This document shows positions 46,608-54,460 of a stretch of DNA of 54,460 bases, one piece after another. The position numbers were made by a program, and so were the translations under genes. Location of the stretch: NCBI GenBank assembly GCA_016191205.1, contig JACPPB010000021.1, positions 1 through 54,460 of the forward strand. Direction: 5' to 3'. The stretch is from Gammaproteobacteria bacterium (GTDB lineage Bacteria; Pseudomonadota; Gammaproteobacteria; Pseudomonadales; Porticoccaceae). The notes beneath the pieces were generated by a model. The model was not told where the DNA came from. It saw nothing but the letters and a program-made list of their open reading frames with translations, and did not search any database. Position 1 is the first letter of the stretch. Each line of letters starts with the position of its first letter.

Positions 46608-48509
46608 GTGAGCGGGGAATATGCCAGCGAATACCGGCGCGCGCAGACGGACCCGCGCGGTTTCTGGGGCGACGCCGCGGCGGCGGTGGCCTGGTACCGG
46701 ACGCCACAGGTGGTGCTCGACGACAGCAATTCGCCGTTCGTGCGCTGGTTTCCCGACGGCATGGTGAATGCCTGCTACAACGCCCTCGACCGCCACGTCG
46801 AGGACGGCCGCGCCGAGCAATTGGCGCTGATCCATGACAGCCCGGTCACCGGCGCCAGGCAGCGGTTCACCTATCGCGAGTTGCGCGATCGCGTCGCCCG
46901 CATGGCCGGCGCGCTGCGCGCCCGGGGCATCGGCGTCGGCGATCGGGTAGTGATCTACATGCCCATGGTGCCCGAGGCGGTGATCGCCATGCTCGCCTGC
47001 GCGCGCCTGGGCGCCGTGCATTCGGTGGTGTTCGGCGGCTTTGCGGCCAACGAACTCGCGGTGCGCATCGACGATGTGCAGGCCAAGCTGGTGATCGCCG
47101 CTTCCTGCGGCATCGAACCCGGCCGGGTGGTGCCCTACAAGCCGCTGCTGGATCAGGCCATTGAACTCGCCCGCCACAAACCGGAGACCTGCATCATTCT
47201 GCAACGGGAGCAGCTCCCGGCGACCATGATTCCCGGGCGCGACCTCGACTGGCGCGAACTCGAAGCGGCGGCCGCGCCCGTCGACTGCGTGCCGGTCGCC
47301 GCGACGCATCCGCTCTATGTGCTCTATACCTCCGGCACCACGGGTCAGCCCAAGGGCGTGGTGCGCGATACCGGTGGCTGCATCGTGTCGCTGCTGTGGA
47401 GCATGCGGAAGGTTTATGGCGTGGCCCCCGGCGACGTGTTCTGGGCGGCGTCCGACGTGGGCTGGGTGGTGGGTCACTCCTACATCGTCTACGGCCCCCT
47501 GTTCAACGGCAATACCACGATTCTGTACGAGGGCAAGCCGGTGGGGACGCCGGACCCGGGCGCCTACTGGCGGGTGATCGCGGAATACGGCGTCAAGGTG
47601 TTCTTCACCGCGCCTACGGCCTTTCGCGCCATCAAGAAGGAGGATTCCGGCGGCGCGTATCTGAAGAAATACGATCTGAGCGGCTTCGAAACCCTGTTTC
47701 TTGCCGGCGAGCGCTGCGATCCGGATACCCTGGCCTGGGCCCAGGACAGGCTCGGCGTGCCGGTGATCGACCACTGGTGGCAGACCGAGCTGGGCTGGCC
47801 CGCCGTCGCCAATTGCCGCGGCATCGAGCTGCTGCCGGTGGTGCCGGGTTCACCCACCAAGCCGGTGCCCGGCTTCGTGTTCGACGTGCTCGACGGCGCT
47901 GGCAAGCCGCGGCCCCCGGGTGAAATCGGGGCGCTGGTGCTGAAGCTGCCGCTGCCGCCGGGAACCTTCACCACCCTGTGGGGCAACGACGAACGCTTCA
48001 TCAACGCGTATTTCAAGACGTTTCCCGGCTATTACGAAACCGGCGACGCTGGTTATATCGACGCCGCTGGCTATGTCTTCGTGATGGCGCGCACCGACGA
48101 TGTGATCAATGTGGCTGGACATCGGCTTTCCACCGGCGCCATGGAAGAGGTGCTGGCCGCGCATCCGGACGTCGCCGAATGCGCGGTCATCGGCGTTGCG
48201 GATGCCATGAAAGGCCAGCTGCCGCTGGGCCTGATCGTGCTCAAGGACGGTGCCGGGCGCGATCCGGGAGCCGTCTGTCGCGAGGCGATCCAGATGGTCC
48301 GCGAACGCATCGGTCCGGTGGCGGCGTTCAAGCTGTGCATCAAGGTTCAGCGTCTGCCCAAGACCCGCTCCGGGAAGGTGCTGCGCGGGACCATGCGCAG
48401 CATTGCCGACGGCGAGCCCTGGAAGGCGCCCGCCACCATCGACGATCCGGCTATCCTGGACGAGATCGGGGCCGCGTTTTCTACCCTCGGGTATCCTGTA
48501 ACGCGCTAA
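46608..48509 (+). CDS. prpE: Propionyl-CoA synthetase-like acyl-CoA ligase
   Basis: 633 residues from GTG 46608 with CAGGGGG upstream. An acetyl-CoA synthetase relative: P-loop YTSGTTGQPKGVV near 240, RDTGG after it (a PrpE trait), DVGWVVGHSYIVYGPL, WWQTELGWP, YYETGDAGYID and the catalytic Lys in TRSGKVLRG near 590. Activates a short carboxylic acid to its CoA ester with ATP. RDTGG and overall likeness favour propionate, but no methylcitrate genes are near, so another short acid is possible. Confidence 0.88.
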   Translation: MSGEYASEYRRAQTDPRGFWGDAAAAVAWYRTPQVVLDDSNSPFVRWFPDGMVNACYNALDRHVEDGRAEQLALIHDSPVTGARQRFTYRELRDRVARMAGALRARGIGVGDRVVIYMPMVPEAVIAMLACARLGAVHSVVFGGFAANELAVRIDDVQAKLVIAASCGIEPGRVVPYKPLLDQAIELARHKPETCIILQREQLPATMIPGRDLDWRELEAAAAPVDCVPVAATHPLYVLYTSGTTGQPKGVVRDTGGCIVSLLWSMRKVYGVAPGDVFWAASDVGWVVGHSYIVYGPLFNGNTTILYEGKPVGTPDPGAYWRVIAEYGVKVFFTAPTAFRAIKKEDSGGAYLKKYDLSGFETLFLAGERCDPDTLAWAQDRLGVPVIDHWWQTELGWPAVANCRGIELLPVVPGSPTKPVPGFVFDVLDGAGKPRPPGEIGALVLKLPLPPGTFTTLWGNDERFINAYFKTFPGYYETGDAGYIDAAGYVFVMARTDDVINVAGHRLSTGAMEEVLAAHPDVAECAVIGVADAMKGQLPLGLIVLKDGAGRDPGAVCREAIQMVRERIGPVAAFKLCIKVQRLPKTRSGKVLRGTMRSIADGEPWKAPATIDDPAILDEIGAAFSTLGYPVTR

Positions 48510-48543
48510 TTGTAAATAGGTTTTTGAGCGAATTTGCGAACGT

Positions 48544-48572
48544 GGACCCGGCCCGAGGGCCGGATCCCTTTT
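48544..48572 (+). terminator. Terminator-like hairpin after the acyl-CoA ligase gene
   Basis: GGA-c-CCGGCC, loop CGAG, GGCCGG-a-TCC, then C and four T residues. Strong stem but a short T-run. Confidence 0.6.
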
Positions 48573-48601
48573 GCATGACCGGCATCAATGCAATATATAA
48601 T
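48571..48601 (+). promoter_or_regulatory. Possible promoter for the 2-oxoacid oxidoreductase operon
   Basis: A perfect TATAAT at 48596-48601 in an AT-rich stretch; the best -35 (TTGCAT) is 19 bases upstream, longer than ideal. About 88 bases before the operon's first codon. Confidence 0.4.
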
Positions 48602-48688
48602 GCAGGCCATTTTTGTGGGCGCCGGCGAATTTCGGACGCGCTGATACCGGCGTGACCGAGGGGCGGCTGCGGTCTCTGGGGGTAGAGG

Positions 48689-50470
48689 TTGAAACCGACG
48701 AATATCAAGGATCCCGAGTTTTTTCACCGGGTGGTGGACTGTCAGTACGCCTGTCCAGCTCATACGCCGGTGCCGGAGTACATCCGGCTGATCGCCGCCG
48801 GACGCTATACCGACGCCTACATGATCAACTGGGAATCCAATGTGTTTCCCGGTGTTCTGGGCCGTACCTGCGACCGTCCCTGCGAGCCGGCGTGCCGGCG
48901 CGGACGGGTGGAAGCGGAGCCGGTGGCGATCTGCCGGCTCAAGCGGGTCGCCGCCGACAACAAGTCGGATATCAGCGGTCGCCTGCCCAAGGTCCCCAGC
49001 CGCAAGAACGGCAAGCGCATTGCCCTGGTGGGTGCCGGACCCGCGTCCCTGACCGTGGCGCGCGACCTGCTGCCGCTGGGCTATGCCATCGACCTCTATG
49101 ACGAGCAGGCGAAGGGCGGTGGCTTCATGCGCAGCCAGATACCCTCGTTCCGGTTGCCTGAGCAGGTGCTCGACGAAGAAGTGGGTTATATCCTCGGCAT
49201 GGGCGTGGTCACCCATTTCAACCACTATGTGGACAGCCTCAAGGGGTTGCTCGCCAAGGGCTACGACGCCGTATTCGTCGGCTCCGGCGCGCCGCGCGGC
49301 CGCGATCTGCCCAAGCTGCCGGGGCGTCAGGACGCGGATGCTTCCATCCATATCGGCATCGACTGGCTGGCCAGCGTGGCTTTCGAACACATCAAGGACA
49401 TCCCCAAGCGCGTCATCGTGCTGGGTGGCGGCAACACCGCCATGGATTGCTGCCGCACCGCGCGCCGCCTGGGTGGCGAGGAAGTGAAAGTCATCGTCCG
49501 CAGTCCGTTTGCGGACATGAAAGCGTCGCCCTGGGAGAAGGAAGACGCGATTCATGAAGACATTCCCATCATCGACAATCATGTGCCGCTCGAATTTGTC
49601 GTCGAAGGCGGCAAGCTGGTGGGCATGAAGTTCGACCGTGTCGAGGCGCGCTACGACGCCGACGGCAAACGCAGCCTGGTGTCGACCGGCGCCGAGCCGG
49701 TGTTCTACCCCTGTGACACGGTACTGATGGCGATCGGTCAGGAGAACGCCTTTCCCTGGATCGAGCGCGACATCGACATCGAATTCGATCAGTGGGAGAT
49801 GCCGGCGGTGGATCGCATCACCTTCCAGTCCAGCAATCCCAGGGTTTTCTTTGGTGGCGATGCCGCCTTCGGGCCGGAAAACATCATCACCGCGGTAGCG
49901 CACGGGCATCAGGTGGCGGTGTCCATCGACCTGTTCTGCCGGGGCGAAAAAGTGGCGGAGCGGCCCCTGCCCGGCACTACGCTCATCAGCCAGAAGATGG
50001 GTATTCACGAATGGAGTTACGACAGCCAGATCGACACCGATGCGCGCTACAAGGTGCCCCACGCCGACAAGGCCGCTGCCTTGAGCGATCGCCGGGTGGA
50101 GGTGGAGCTGGGCTTTGATGTCGCCACTGGCTACAAAGAGGCGGAGCGCTGCCTCAACTGTGACGTCCAGACCGTGTTTGCCGAATCGCTGTGCATCGAG
50201 TGCGATGCCTGTGTCGATATCTGTCCCACCGACTGCATCAATTTCATCGCCAATGACGAAGAGGAAAGCCTGCGGCAGGCGCTGCGCATGCCGGCGCTGA
50301 ATCTCGATCAGCCGCTGTATGTCTCGGCTGCGCTGAAAACGGCTCGCGTCATGGTGAAGGACGAGGACATGTGCCTGCACTGCGGGCTGTGCGCGGAGCG
50401 CTGCCCGACTTCGGCGTGGGACATGCAGAAATTTCTCTATCAGGTTACCAAGGCGGCGCCGATCCTATGA
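48689..50470 (+). CDS. KorC-like flavoprotein/ferredoxin subunit: NAD(P)H-linked oxidoreductase
   Basis: 593 residues from TTG 48689, the only possible start after an in-frame TAG at 48683. Residues 10-90 are the GltD/DPD-type iron-sulfur entry domain (CQYACPAHTPVPEYI, GRTCDRPCEPACRRG). Residues 105-420 bind FAD and NAD(P) (IALVGAGPASLTVARDLL, VIVLGGGNTAMDCCRTARRLGG, FFGGDAAFGPENI). The C-terminus has two [4Fe-4S] ferredoxin sets, CIECDACVDICP and CLHCGLCAERCP. It likely moves electrons between NAD(P) and ferredoxin clusters of the KorA-KorB enzyme whose gene it overlaps (ATGA). Confidence 0.85.
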   Translation: MKPTNIKDPEFFHRVVDCQYACPAHTPVPEYIRLIAAGRYTDAYMINWESNVFPGVLGRTCDRPCEPACRRGRVEAEPVAICRLKRVAADNKSDISGRLPKVPSRKNGKRIALVGAGPASLTVARDLLPLGYAIDLYDEQAKGGGFMRSQIPSFRLPEQVLDEEVGYILGMGVVTHFNHYVDSLKGLLAKGYDAVFVGSGAPRGRDLPKLPGRQDADASIHIGIDWLASVAFEHIKDIPKRVIVLGGGNTAMDCCRTARRLGGEEVKVIVRSPFADMKASPWEKEDAIHEDIPIIDNHVPLEFVVEGGKLVGMKFDRVEARYDADGKRSLVSTGAEPVFYPCDTVLMAIGQENAFPWIERDIDIEFDQWEMPAVDRITFQSSNPRVFFGGDAAFGPENIITAVAHGHQVAVSIDLFCRGEKVAERPLPGTTLISQKMGIHEWSYDSQIDTDARYKVPHADKAAALSDRRVEVELGFDVATGYKEAERCLNCDVQTVFAESLCIECDACVDICPTDCINFIANDEEESLRQALRMPALNLDQPLYVSAALKTARVMVKDEDMCLHCGLCAERCPTSAWDMQKFLYQVTKAAPIL

Positions 50471-52320
50471 AAACCATCAAGGGCGTGAACGATTTCGTGA
50501 TTCGCTTTGCAAACGTGAACGGCACCGGCTCCGCCAGCGCCAACAACATGTTCGCCAAGGCGATCTTCCGGATGGGCATTCCGGTCAGCCCGAAGAATAT
50601 TTTTCCCTCCAACATTCAGGGGCTGCCCACCTGGTACGAGGTGCGTATCAACGACCAGGGCTACACCGGGCGGCGCGGCGGCGTCGATGCCGTGGTCTGC
50701 ATGAATCCGCAGAGCATGGCCAAGGATATTCGCGATCTGGAAGCCGGCGGCTATTGCATCTACGACAACACCAAACCGCTGGATCTGCGCATGGTGCGCG
50801 ACGACATCCACTTCATCGGTCTGCCGTTGACCGAGATCTGCCGCAAGGAATACACCCAGGCGCGCCAGCGCCAGTTGTTCAAGAACGTGATCTATGTCGG
50901 CGCGCTGGCGGCGCTGCTCGACATCGAGTTCGGAGTGCTCAAGGATCTCGTCGGCGAGCAGTTCAAGGGCAAGGAAAAGCTGATCGCGCCCAACATTCAC
51001 GCGCTCGAACTGGGGTACCAGTACGCGAGGGAGCATTACAAATGCCCGCTCGGGATCCGTGTCGAACGCCGCAATGTGGTCGGTGACCGCATCCTGATGG
51101 AGGGCAACGCGGCGCTGGCACTGGGCGCCATCTACGGCGGCGCCACGGTAGCCGGCTGGTATCCGATCACGCCGTCCACGTCGGTCGTGGAAGAGTTCGA
51201 AAAATACTGTGGCCGACTGCGGATCGATCCCGGCACCGGGCAGAAGAAATTCGCTATCGCCCAGGCGGAAGACGAGCTGGCCGCGATCGGTCTCGCCATC
51301 GGCGCCTGCTGGAACGGTGCGCGGGCGTTCACCGCGACTTCAGGACCAGGCCTGTCGTTGATGAGCGAATTTCTCGGCCTGGCGTATTTCGCCGAAGTCC
51401 CGGTGGTACTGTTCGATATTCAGCGCGCGGGTCCGTCCACCGGAATGCCGACGCGTACCCAGCAGTCCGACGTGCTCGCCGCCGCCTACGCGTCCCACGG
51501 CGACACCAGGCATGTACTGCTGTTTCCCGCGACGCCGAAGGAATGCTTCGACATGGGAGCGCTCAGCTTCGATCTGGCGGACCGCTTGCAGACCCCGGTG
51601 ATCGTGCTCTCGGATCTCGATCTCGGCATGAACGACAATCTCAGTGAACCGCTGCAGTGGGACGACAGCCGTCAGTACGATCGCGGCAAGGTGCTGAGCG
51701 CCACCCAGCTCGATGAACTCAGTGGACGCTTCGGGCGTTACCTGGATGTCGATGGCGACGGCATCTGCTATCGCACCTATCCCGGCACCCATCCGGCGAA
51801 GGGCAGCTTCTTCACGCGCGGTACTTCCCGCGATGAATACGCGGTCTATACCGAGGATGGCGACGCCTATCAGCGCAACATGGAACGCCTGCTGGGGAAA
51901 TGGGAGACCGCAAAATCCCTGGTGCCCGCGCCCGAGCTCCACCCGGCCCGGAAAGCCACCTCGGATGGCGTGTTGTTTTTCGGTACCAGTACCGCCTCCA
52001 CCCTGGAAGCACTGGATCTGCTGCGGGAGGAAAATATTCACTTGGACGGTTTGCGCATCCGCGCGTTTCCGTTCAGCGATGCGGTGCTTGAATTTATTGA
52101 CGCGCATGACCGGATTTTCGTCATTGAACAGAATCGCGACGGTCAGTTGCGCAAACTGCTGATCGGCGAATGCGACATCAATCCGCGCAAGCTTCAGGCG
52201 CTCACTTACTATGCCGGCATGCCCATTACCGCACGCTACATCCGCGATGCCATTCGTTCCGGCATGGGCGGTGGCCAGGTGGTGCCAATGCGACGACAGA
52301 CTGCTGGAGTCAAGCCATGA
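50467..52320 (+). CDS. korA: 2-oxoacid:acceptor oxidoreductase, fused gamma-alpha subunit (KorA-like)
   Basis: 617 residues from ATG 50467. Residues 1-200 are the gamma domain (NDFVIRFANVNGTGSASANNMFAKAIFRMG, LQGLPTWYEVR as IQGLPTWYEVRI); residues 205-600 the alpha (pyrimidine-binding) domain (LMEGNAALALGAIYGGATVAGWYPITPSTSVVEEF, DELAAIGLAIGACWNGARAFTATSGPGLSLMSEF). This fusion is typical of 2-oxoglutarate:ferredoxin oxidoreductases of KorA type. Oxidatively decarboxylates a 2-oxoacid to its CoA ester. Overlaps both neighbours by ATGA. 2-Oxoglutarate is the likely substrate by family; branched-chain oxoacids are possible. Confidence 0.9.
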   Translation: MKTIKGVNDFVIRFANVNGTGSASANNMFAKAIFRMGIPVSPKNIFPSNIQGLPTWYEVRINDQGYTGRRGGVDAVVCMNPQSMAKDIRDLEAGGYCIYDNTKPLDLRMVRDDIHFIGLPLTEICRKEYTQARQRQLFKNVIYVGALAALLDIEFGVLKDLVGEQFKGKEKLIAPNIHALELGYQYAREHYKCPLGIRVERRNVVGDRILMEGNAALALGAIYGGATVAGWYPITPSTSVVEEFEKYCGRLRIDPGTGQKKFAIAQAEDELAAIGLAIGACWNGARAFTATSGPGLSLMSEFLGLAYFAEVPVVLFDIQRAGPSTGMPTRTQQSDVLAAAYASHGDTRHVLLFPATPKECFDMGALSFDLADRLQTPVIVLSDLDLGMNDNLSEPLQWDDSRQYDRGKVLSATQLDELSGRFGRYLDVDGDGICYRTYPGTHPAKGSFFTRGTSRDEYAVYTEDGDAYQRNMERLLGKWETAKSLVPAPELHPARKATSDGVLFFGTSTASTLEALDLLREENIHLDGLRIRAFPFSDAVLEFIDAHDRIFVIEQNRDGQLRKLLIGECDINPRKLQALTYYAGMPITARYIRDAIRSGMGGGQVVPMRRQTAGVKP

Positions 52321-53366
52321 CCTATATCCGACCCCAATTCCGCCATCCGAATCTGCCGACCAACGAGCTGGGCTTTACGCGCCAGCATTACGAAGGTGCA
52401 CTCTCCACGCTGTGCGCCGGTTGCGGGCATGACTCGGTGAGCGCCGCCATCATCGAAGCGTGCTTCGAACTGGCGATTGAGCCCCACCGGGTGGCAAAAA
52501 TTTCAGGCATCGGCTGTTCGTCGAAAACACCGACCTATTTTCTCGGCAACTCCCACGGCTTCAACTCGGTGCATGGCCGCATGCCCTCGGTTGCGACCGG
52601 CGCCAACCTGGCCAACCGGGAGATGATCTATGTGGGCGTGTCCGGCGATGGCGATACCGCATCCATCGGACTCGGGCAGTTCGCCCACGCCACCCGCCGC
52701 AATCTGAACATGGTCTACATCGTCGAGAACAATGGCTGCTACGGGCTGACCAAAGGGCAGGATTCCGCCACCGCCGATGTCGGTTCGGCGAGCAAAAAGG
52801 GCGATCCCAATCCCTACGAGGCCATCGACCTGTGCGCGCTCGCGCTGCAGCTCGGCGCGACCTATGTCGCACGCAGTTTTTCCGGCGACAAGGCGCAGTT
52901 GGTGCCCTTGATCAAGGGTGCCCTGGCCCACAGCGGCTTTGCCTTCATCGACGTGATTTCGCCCTGTGTGACCTTCAACGACACGCCCCAATCCACCAAG
53001 GGCTACGAGTTCGTGCGTGAACACATGGAGGCCACCGGCAAGATGGACTTCGTTCCGGTGCGCAAGGAAATCACGGCGGATTATGAGCCGGGATACACCC
53101 AGGAAGTGACGCTGCACGACGGCTCGGTGATCCATCTCTACAAGGAAGGCGCGGATTCCGTGCGCGATCGCGACGCCGCGTTGCGCGCTGTGCGTGAGCA
53201 TAAGCGCCGAGGTCGCATTCTCACGGGCTTGCTCTACGTCAATCCCGACAGTCAGGAGCTTCACCATATTCTCGGTACAGTCAAAACGGCCCTGCGCGAC
53301 CTCGGTGAAGCCGATTTGTGCCCGGGCAGTCAGGCGCTCACCAACATCAACAACAGCTTCCGCTGA
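52317..53366 (+). CDS. korB: 2-oxoacid:acceptor oxidoreductase, thiamine-diphosphate beta subunit (KorB-like)
   Basis: 349 residues from ATG 52317, inside the korA stop. Cluster ligands include the Cys33-x2-Cys36 of TLCAGCGHDSV and Cys67 in GIGCSSKTP; the thiamine-diphosphate motif runs GVSGDGDTASIGLGQF to ENNGCYGLTKGQDSAT. It is the active-site half of the enzyme. No separate delta ferredoxin gene exists, but the KorC-like protein carries ferredoxin clusters. Last gene of the operon; a gap of 461 bases follows. Confidence 0.92.
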   Translation: MTYIRPQFRHPNLPTNELGFTRQHYEGALSTLCAGCGHDSVSAAIIEACFELAIEPHRVAKISGIGCSSKTPTYFLGNSHGFNSVHGRMPSVATGANLANREMIYVGVSGDGDTASIGLGQFAHATRRNLNMVYIVENNGCYGLTKGQDSATADVGSASKKGDPNPYEAIDLCALALQLGATYVARSFSGDKAQLVPLIKGALAHSGFAFIDVISPCVTFNDTPQSTKGYEFVREHMEATGKMDFVPVRKEITADYEPGYTQEVTLHDGSVIHLYKEGADSVRDRDAALRAVREHKRRGRILTGLLYVNPDSQELHHILGTVKTALRDLGEADLCPGSQALTNINNSFR

Positions 53367-53827
53367 GATCGCTGCTGACGCTGAACCCTGCCCCCGGGCC
53401 GCTGCGCTACCCGGGGGCGATGCAAAAAAATCCCTGTTTGATCCTCTCTTCCTGAATCTGCCCTGCGGCGAGTGATGCACTGTCGGCCGAACCGATCGGC
53501 GTTTGCGCGGCTCAAAACGCCGGGTCTCCCGGGCCTTCCCACCCCTCGATTGATTCCGAAGTGTACGAGCAGCCGGCGGGCGCGGTGCTCGCGGCGCTGC
53601 CTTGCGCGTTGATGTTCCTGAAGCCGTCTGCATCGGGTCGCTTAACCTGTCCTGCCGGGGCCAGAGAGGCGGCCTGACGTCTGTTTTTGCGCTGGTATGA
53701 CCGGCCGTATCACCTTGCACCGCAGTGCCTGCGATAAAAATCATAGGTCAATAGCTTGACAGCATCGCTCGCGGAGCTTAATTTCGCCCCACCTGTCCCA
53801 TAAACGATAACAATCGGGGGTATATCC
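53367..53827. other. Gap with hairpin and promoter before the DUF1302 gene
   Basis: 461 bases, no gene supported. A 9-bp stem GCCCCCGGG / CCCGGGGGC (53390-53418), 24 bases after korB, may mark the end of the operon, but it is followed by A residues, not T. The right end holds a promoter. The middle (about 53450-53700) shows nothing. Confidence 0.6.
53756..53784 (+). promoter_or_regulatory. Sigma-70 promoter for the DUF1302 gene
   Basis: Consensus TTGACA, 17-base spacer, TAATTT; start expected about 35 bases before the GTG at 53828. Confidence 0.65.
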
Positions 53828-54460
53828 GTGGATTATTTTCATTCTTCAACAGGGTTGGACGGTTCTCGCGCCGCGCGTCTGAGGGACGCCGCGAAATGGG
53901 GGTTGGGCGCGAGCGCCCTGGCGCTGCTGGCCGGTCCGGCGGCGGCATTCAAGATCGATTTCCAGGACCCGGAGATCAAGGCCTATCTGGACAGTACGTT
54001 GACGGTGTCGTCCGCGATGCGGGTGCAGAGCGCCAAGCATCCGACCTTTTCCGCCAGTGGCAACTGGAATATTTTCAATGATGCCGGGGATATCTACAGC
54101 ACCCCGCTGACCTATCTGGGTGAATTCAGCATCTCCAAAGGGGACTACGGGTTTTTCACCCGTTTCAAGTACCTCTACGATTACACCCTCAATGCTCATG
54201 ACTGCTCCAACTGCTTTGGCCGTACCCCGGGTGGACAGTTGAATGGCGTGCCGAAGGGCTCGCAGGACGCGGCCAACAAGGCCTACCTGCTGGACGCCTT
54301 TGTTTACGGTAGCTGGACGGTGGCGGATGAGCATCCGCTGTCGCTGCGGCTGGGCCGCCAGGTGATCAGTTGGGGCGAAAGCAATATCCAGGGTGGCGGT
54401 ATCGCCACCATGCAGAGCCCCGAGGATCTCAACGGGCGGGTGACGCCGGGCACCGAGGTC
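53828..54460 (+). CDS. DUF1302-family outer-membrane protein (N-terminal part)
   Basis: Frame open from GTG 53828, with GGGGG eight bases upstream, to the window end: 211 residues seen. A long signal region with an Arg-rich start and a hydrophobic core (GLGASALALLAGPAAAF) leads to FKIDFQDPEIKAYLDSTLTVSSAMRV, GNWNIFNDAGDIYSTPLTYLGEF, two Cys in HDCSNCFGR, and LRLGRQVISWGESNIQGG, the hallmark of DUF1302 proteins. These outer-membrane barrels are often found with genes for hydrophobic compound uptake, such as alkanes or steroids; the substrate here is unknown. The C-terminal two thirds lie outside. Confidence 0.88.
   Translation, partial: MDYFHSSTGLDGSRAARLRDAAKWGLGASALALLAGPAAAFKIDFQDPEIKAYLDSTLTVSSAMRVQSAKHPTFSASGNWNIFNDAGDIYSTPLTYLGEFSISKGDYGFFTRFKYLYDYTLNAHDCSNCFGRTPGGQLNGVPKGSQDAANKAYLLDAFVYGSWTVADEHPLSLRLGRQVISWGESNIQGGGIATMQSPEDLNGRVTPGTEV

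Noticed and set aside
53390..53418. Strong hairpin after korB as an intrinsic terminator
   Set aside because: The 9-bp stem is followed by GATGCAAAAAAA rather than a T-run, and no T-run follows on the other strand either.

Overview
The window is a GC-rich, densely packed chromosomal segment, most likely from a gammaproteobacterium. The grounds are NasS/NasT control, NtrC/sigma-54 promoter signatures, SlyD, GreB, YciH, RecQ, GcvP and a DUF1302 outer-membrane protein. A hydrocarbon- or aromatic-degrading lineage such as Nevskiales or Immundisolibacter is a guess from the CoA-transferase, amidohydrolase, cyclase and DUF1302 genes. There are no rRNA or tRNA genes, no insertion sequences and no CRISPR array.

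Region 1 (1-3456, minus strand): an ATP-grasp glutamate-ligase-like gene (cut by the window edge), an inactive transglutaminase fused to a 7TM domain, and a retropepsin-like protease, overlapping head to tail; then a SlyD-type prolyl isomerase.

Region 2 (about 3600-24691) is the core: a complete nitrate assimilation island. It encodes an outer-membrane porin, the NasT (ANTAR) antiterminator, its NasS nitrate sensor, a nitrate ABC transporter (NrtA, NrtB and one protein with two ATPase domains), a PP2C phosphatase/kinase fusion, a NarK/NrtP-type MFS nitrate transporter, nitrite reductase NirB-NirD, a PhzF-like protein, a molybdenum nitrate reductase, a DmsB-DmsC-like fusion that probably feeds it electrons from quinol, and CobA for the siroheme NirB needs. 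Regulation can be read from the DNA. Sigma-54-type elements lie before the porin, nrtA, narK and nirB, and NtrC-like boxes lie upstream of three of them. The porin and nrtA leaders each carry a four-base-pair GGGC/GCCC hairpin with a six-base loop having A at 1 and G at 4, overlapping the 5' arm of an intrinsic terminator. That is the layout expected of ANTAR antitermination, so the porin probably belongs to the NasT regulon.

Region 3 (24731-36000): a polar amino-acid ABC transporter, an amidohydrolase and a CaiB-type CoA-transferase, RecQ, a small membrane protein of unknown function, an NlpC/P60 lipoprotein, a cyclase-family hydrolase and a DHA2-type exporter. The exporter is preceded by a perfect 13-bp inverted repeat and a five-codon leader ORF overlapping its start.

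Region 4 (36065-48509): an APC permease, GcvP, a UDG-like protein, an HD-GYP protein, a minus-strand run of quinone oxidoreductase, YciH, S9 peptidase and GreB, and a propionyl-CoA-synthetase-like ligase.

Region 5 (48689-54460): a three-gene operon for a 2-oxoacid:acceptor oxidoreductase with its own flavin/ferredoxin subunit (KorC-A-B-like), and the start of a DUF1302 outer-membrane protein that runs off the window.
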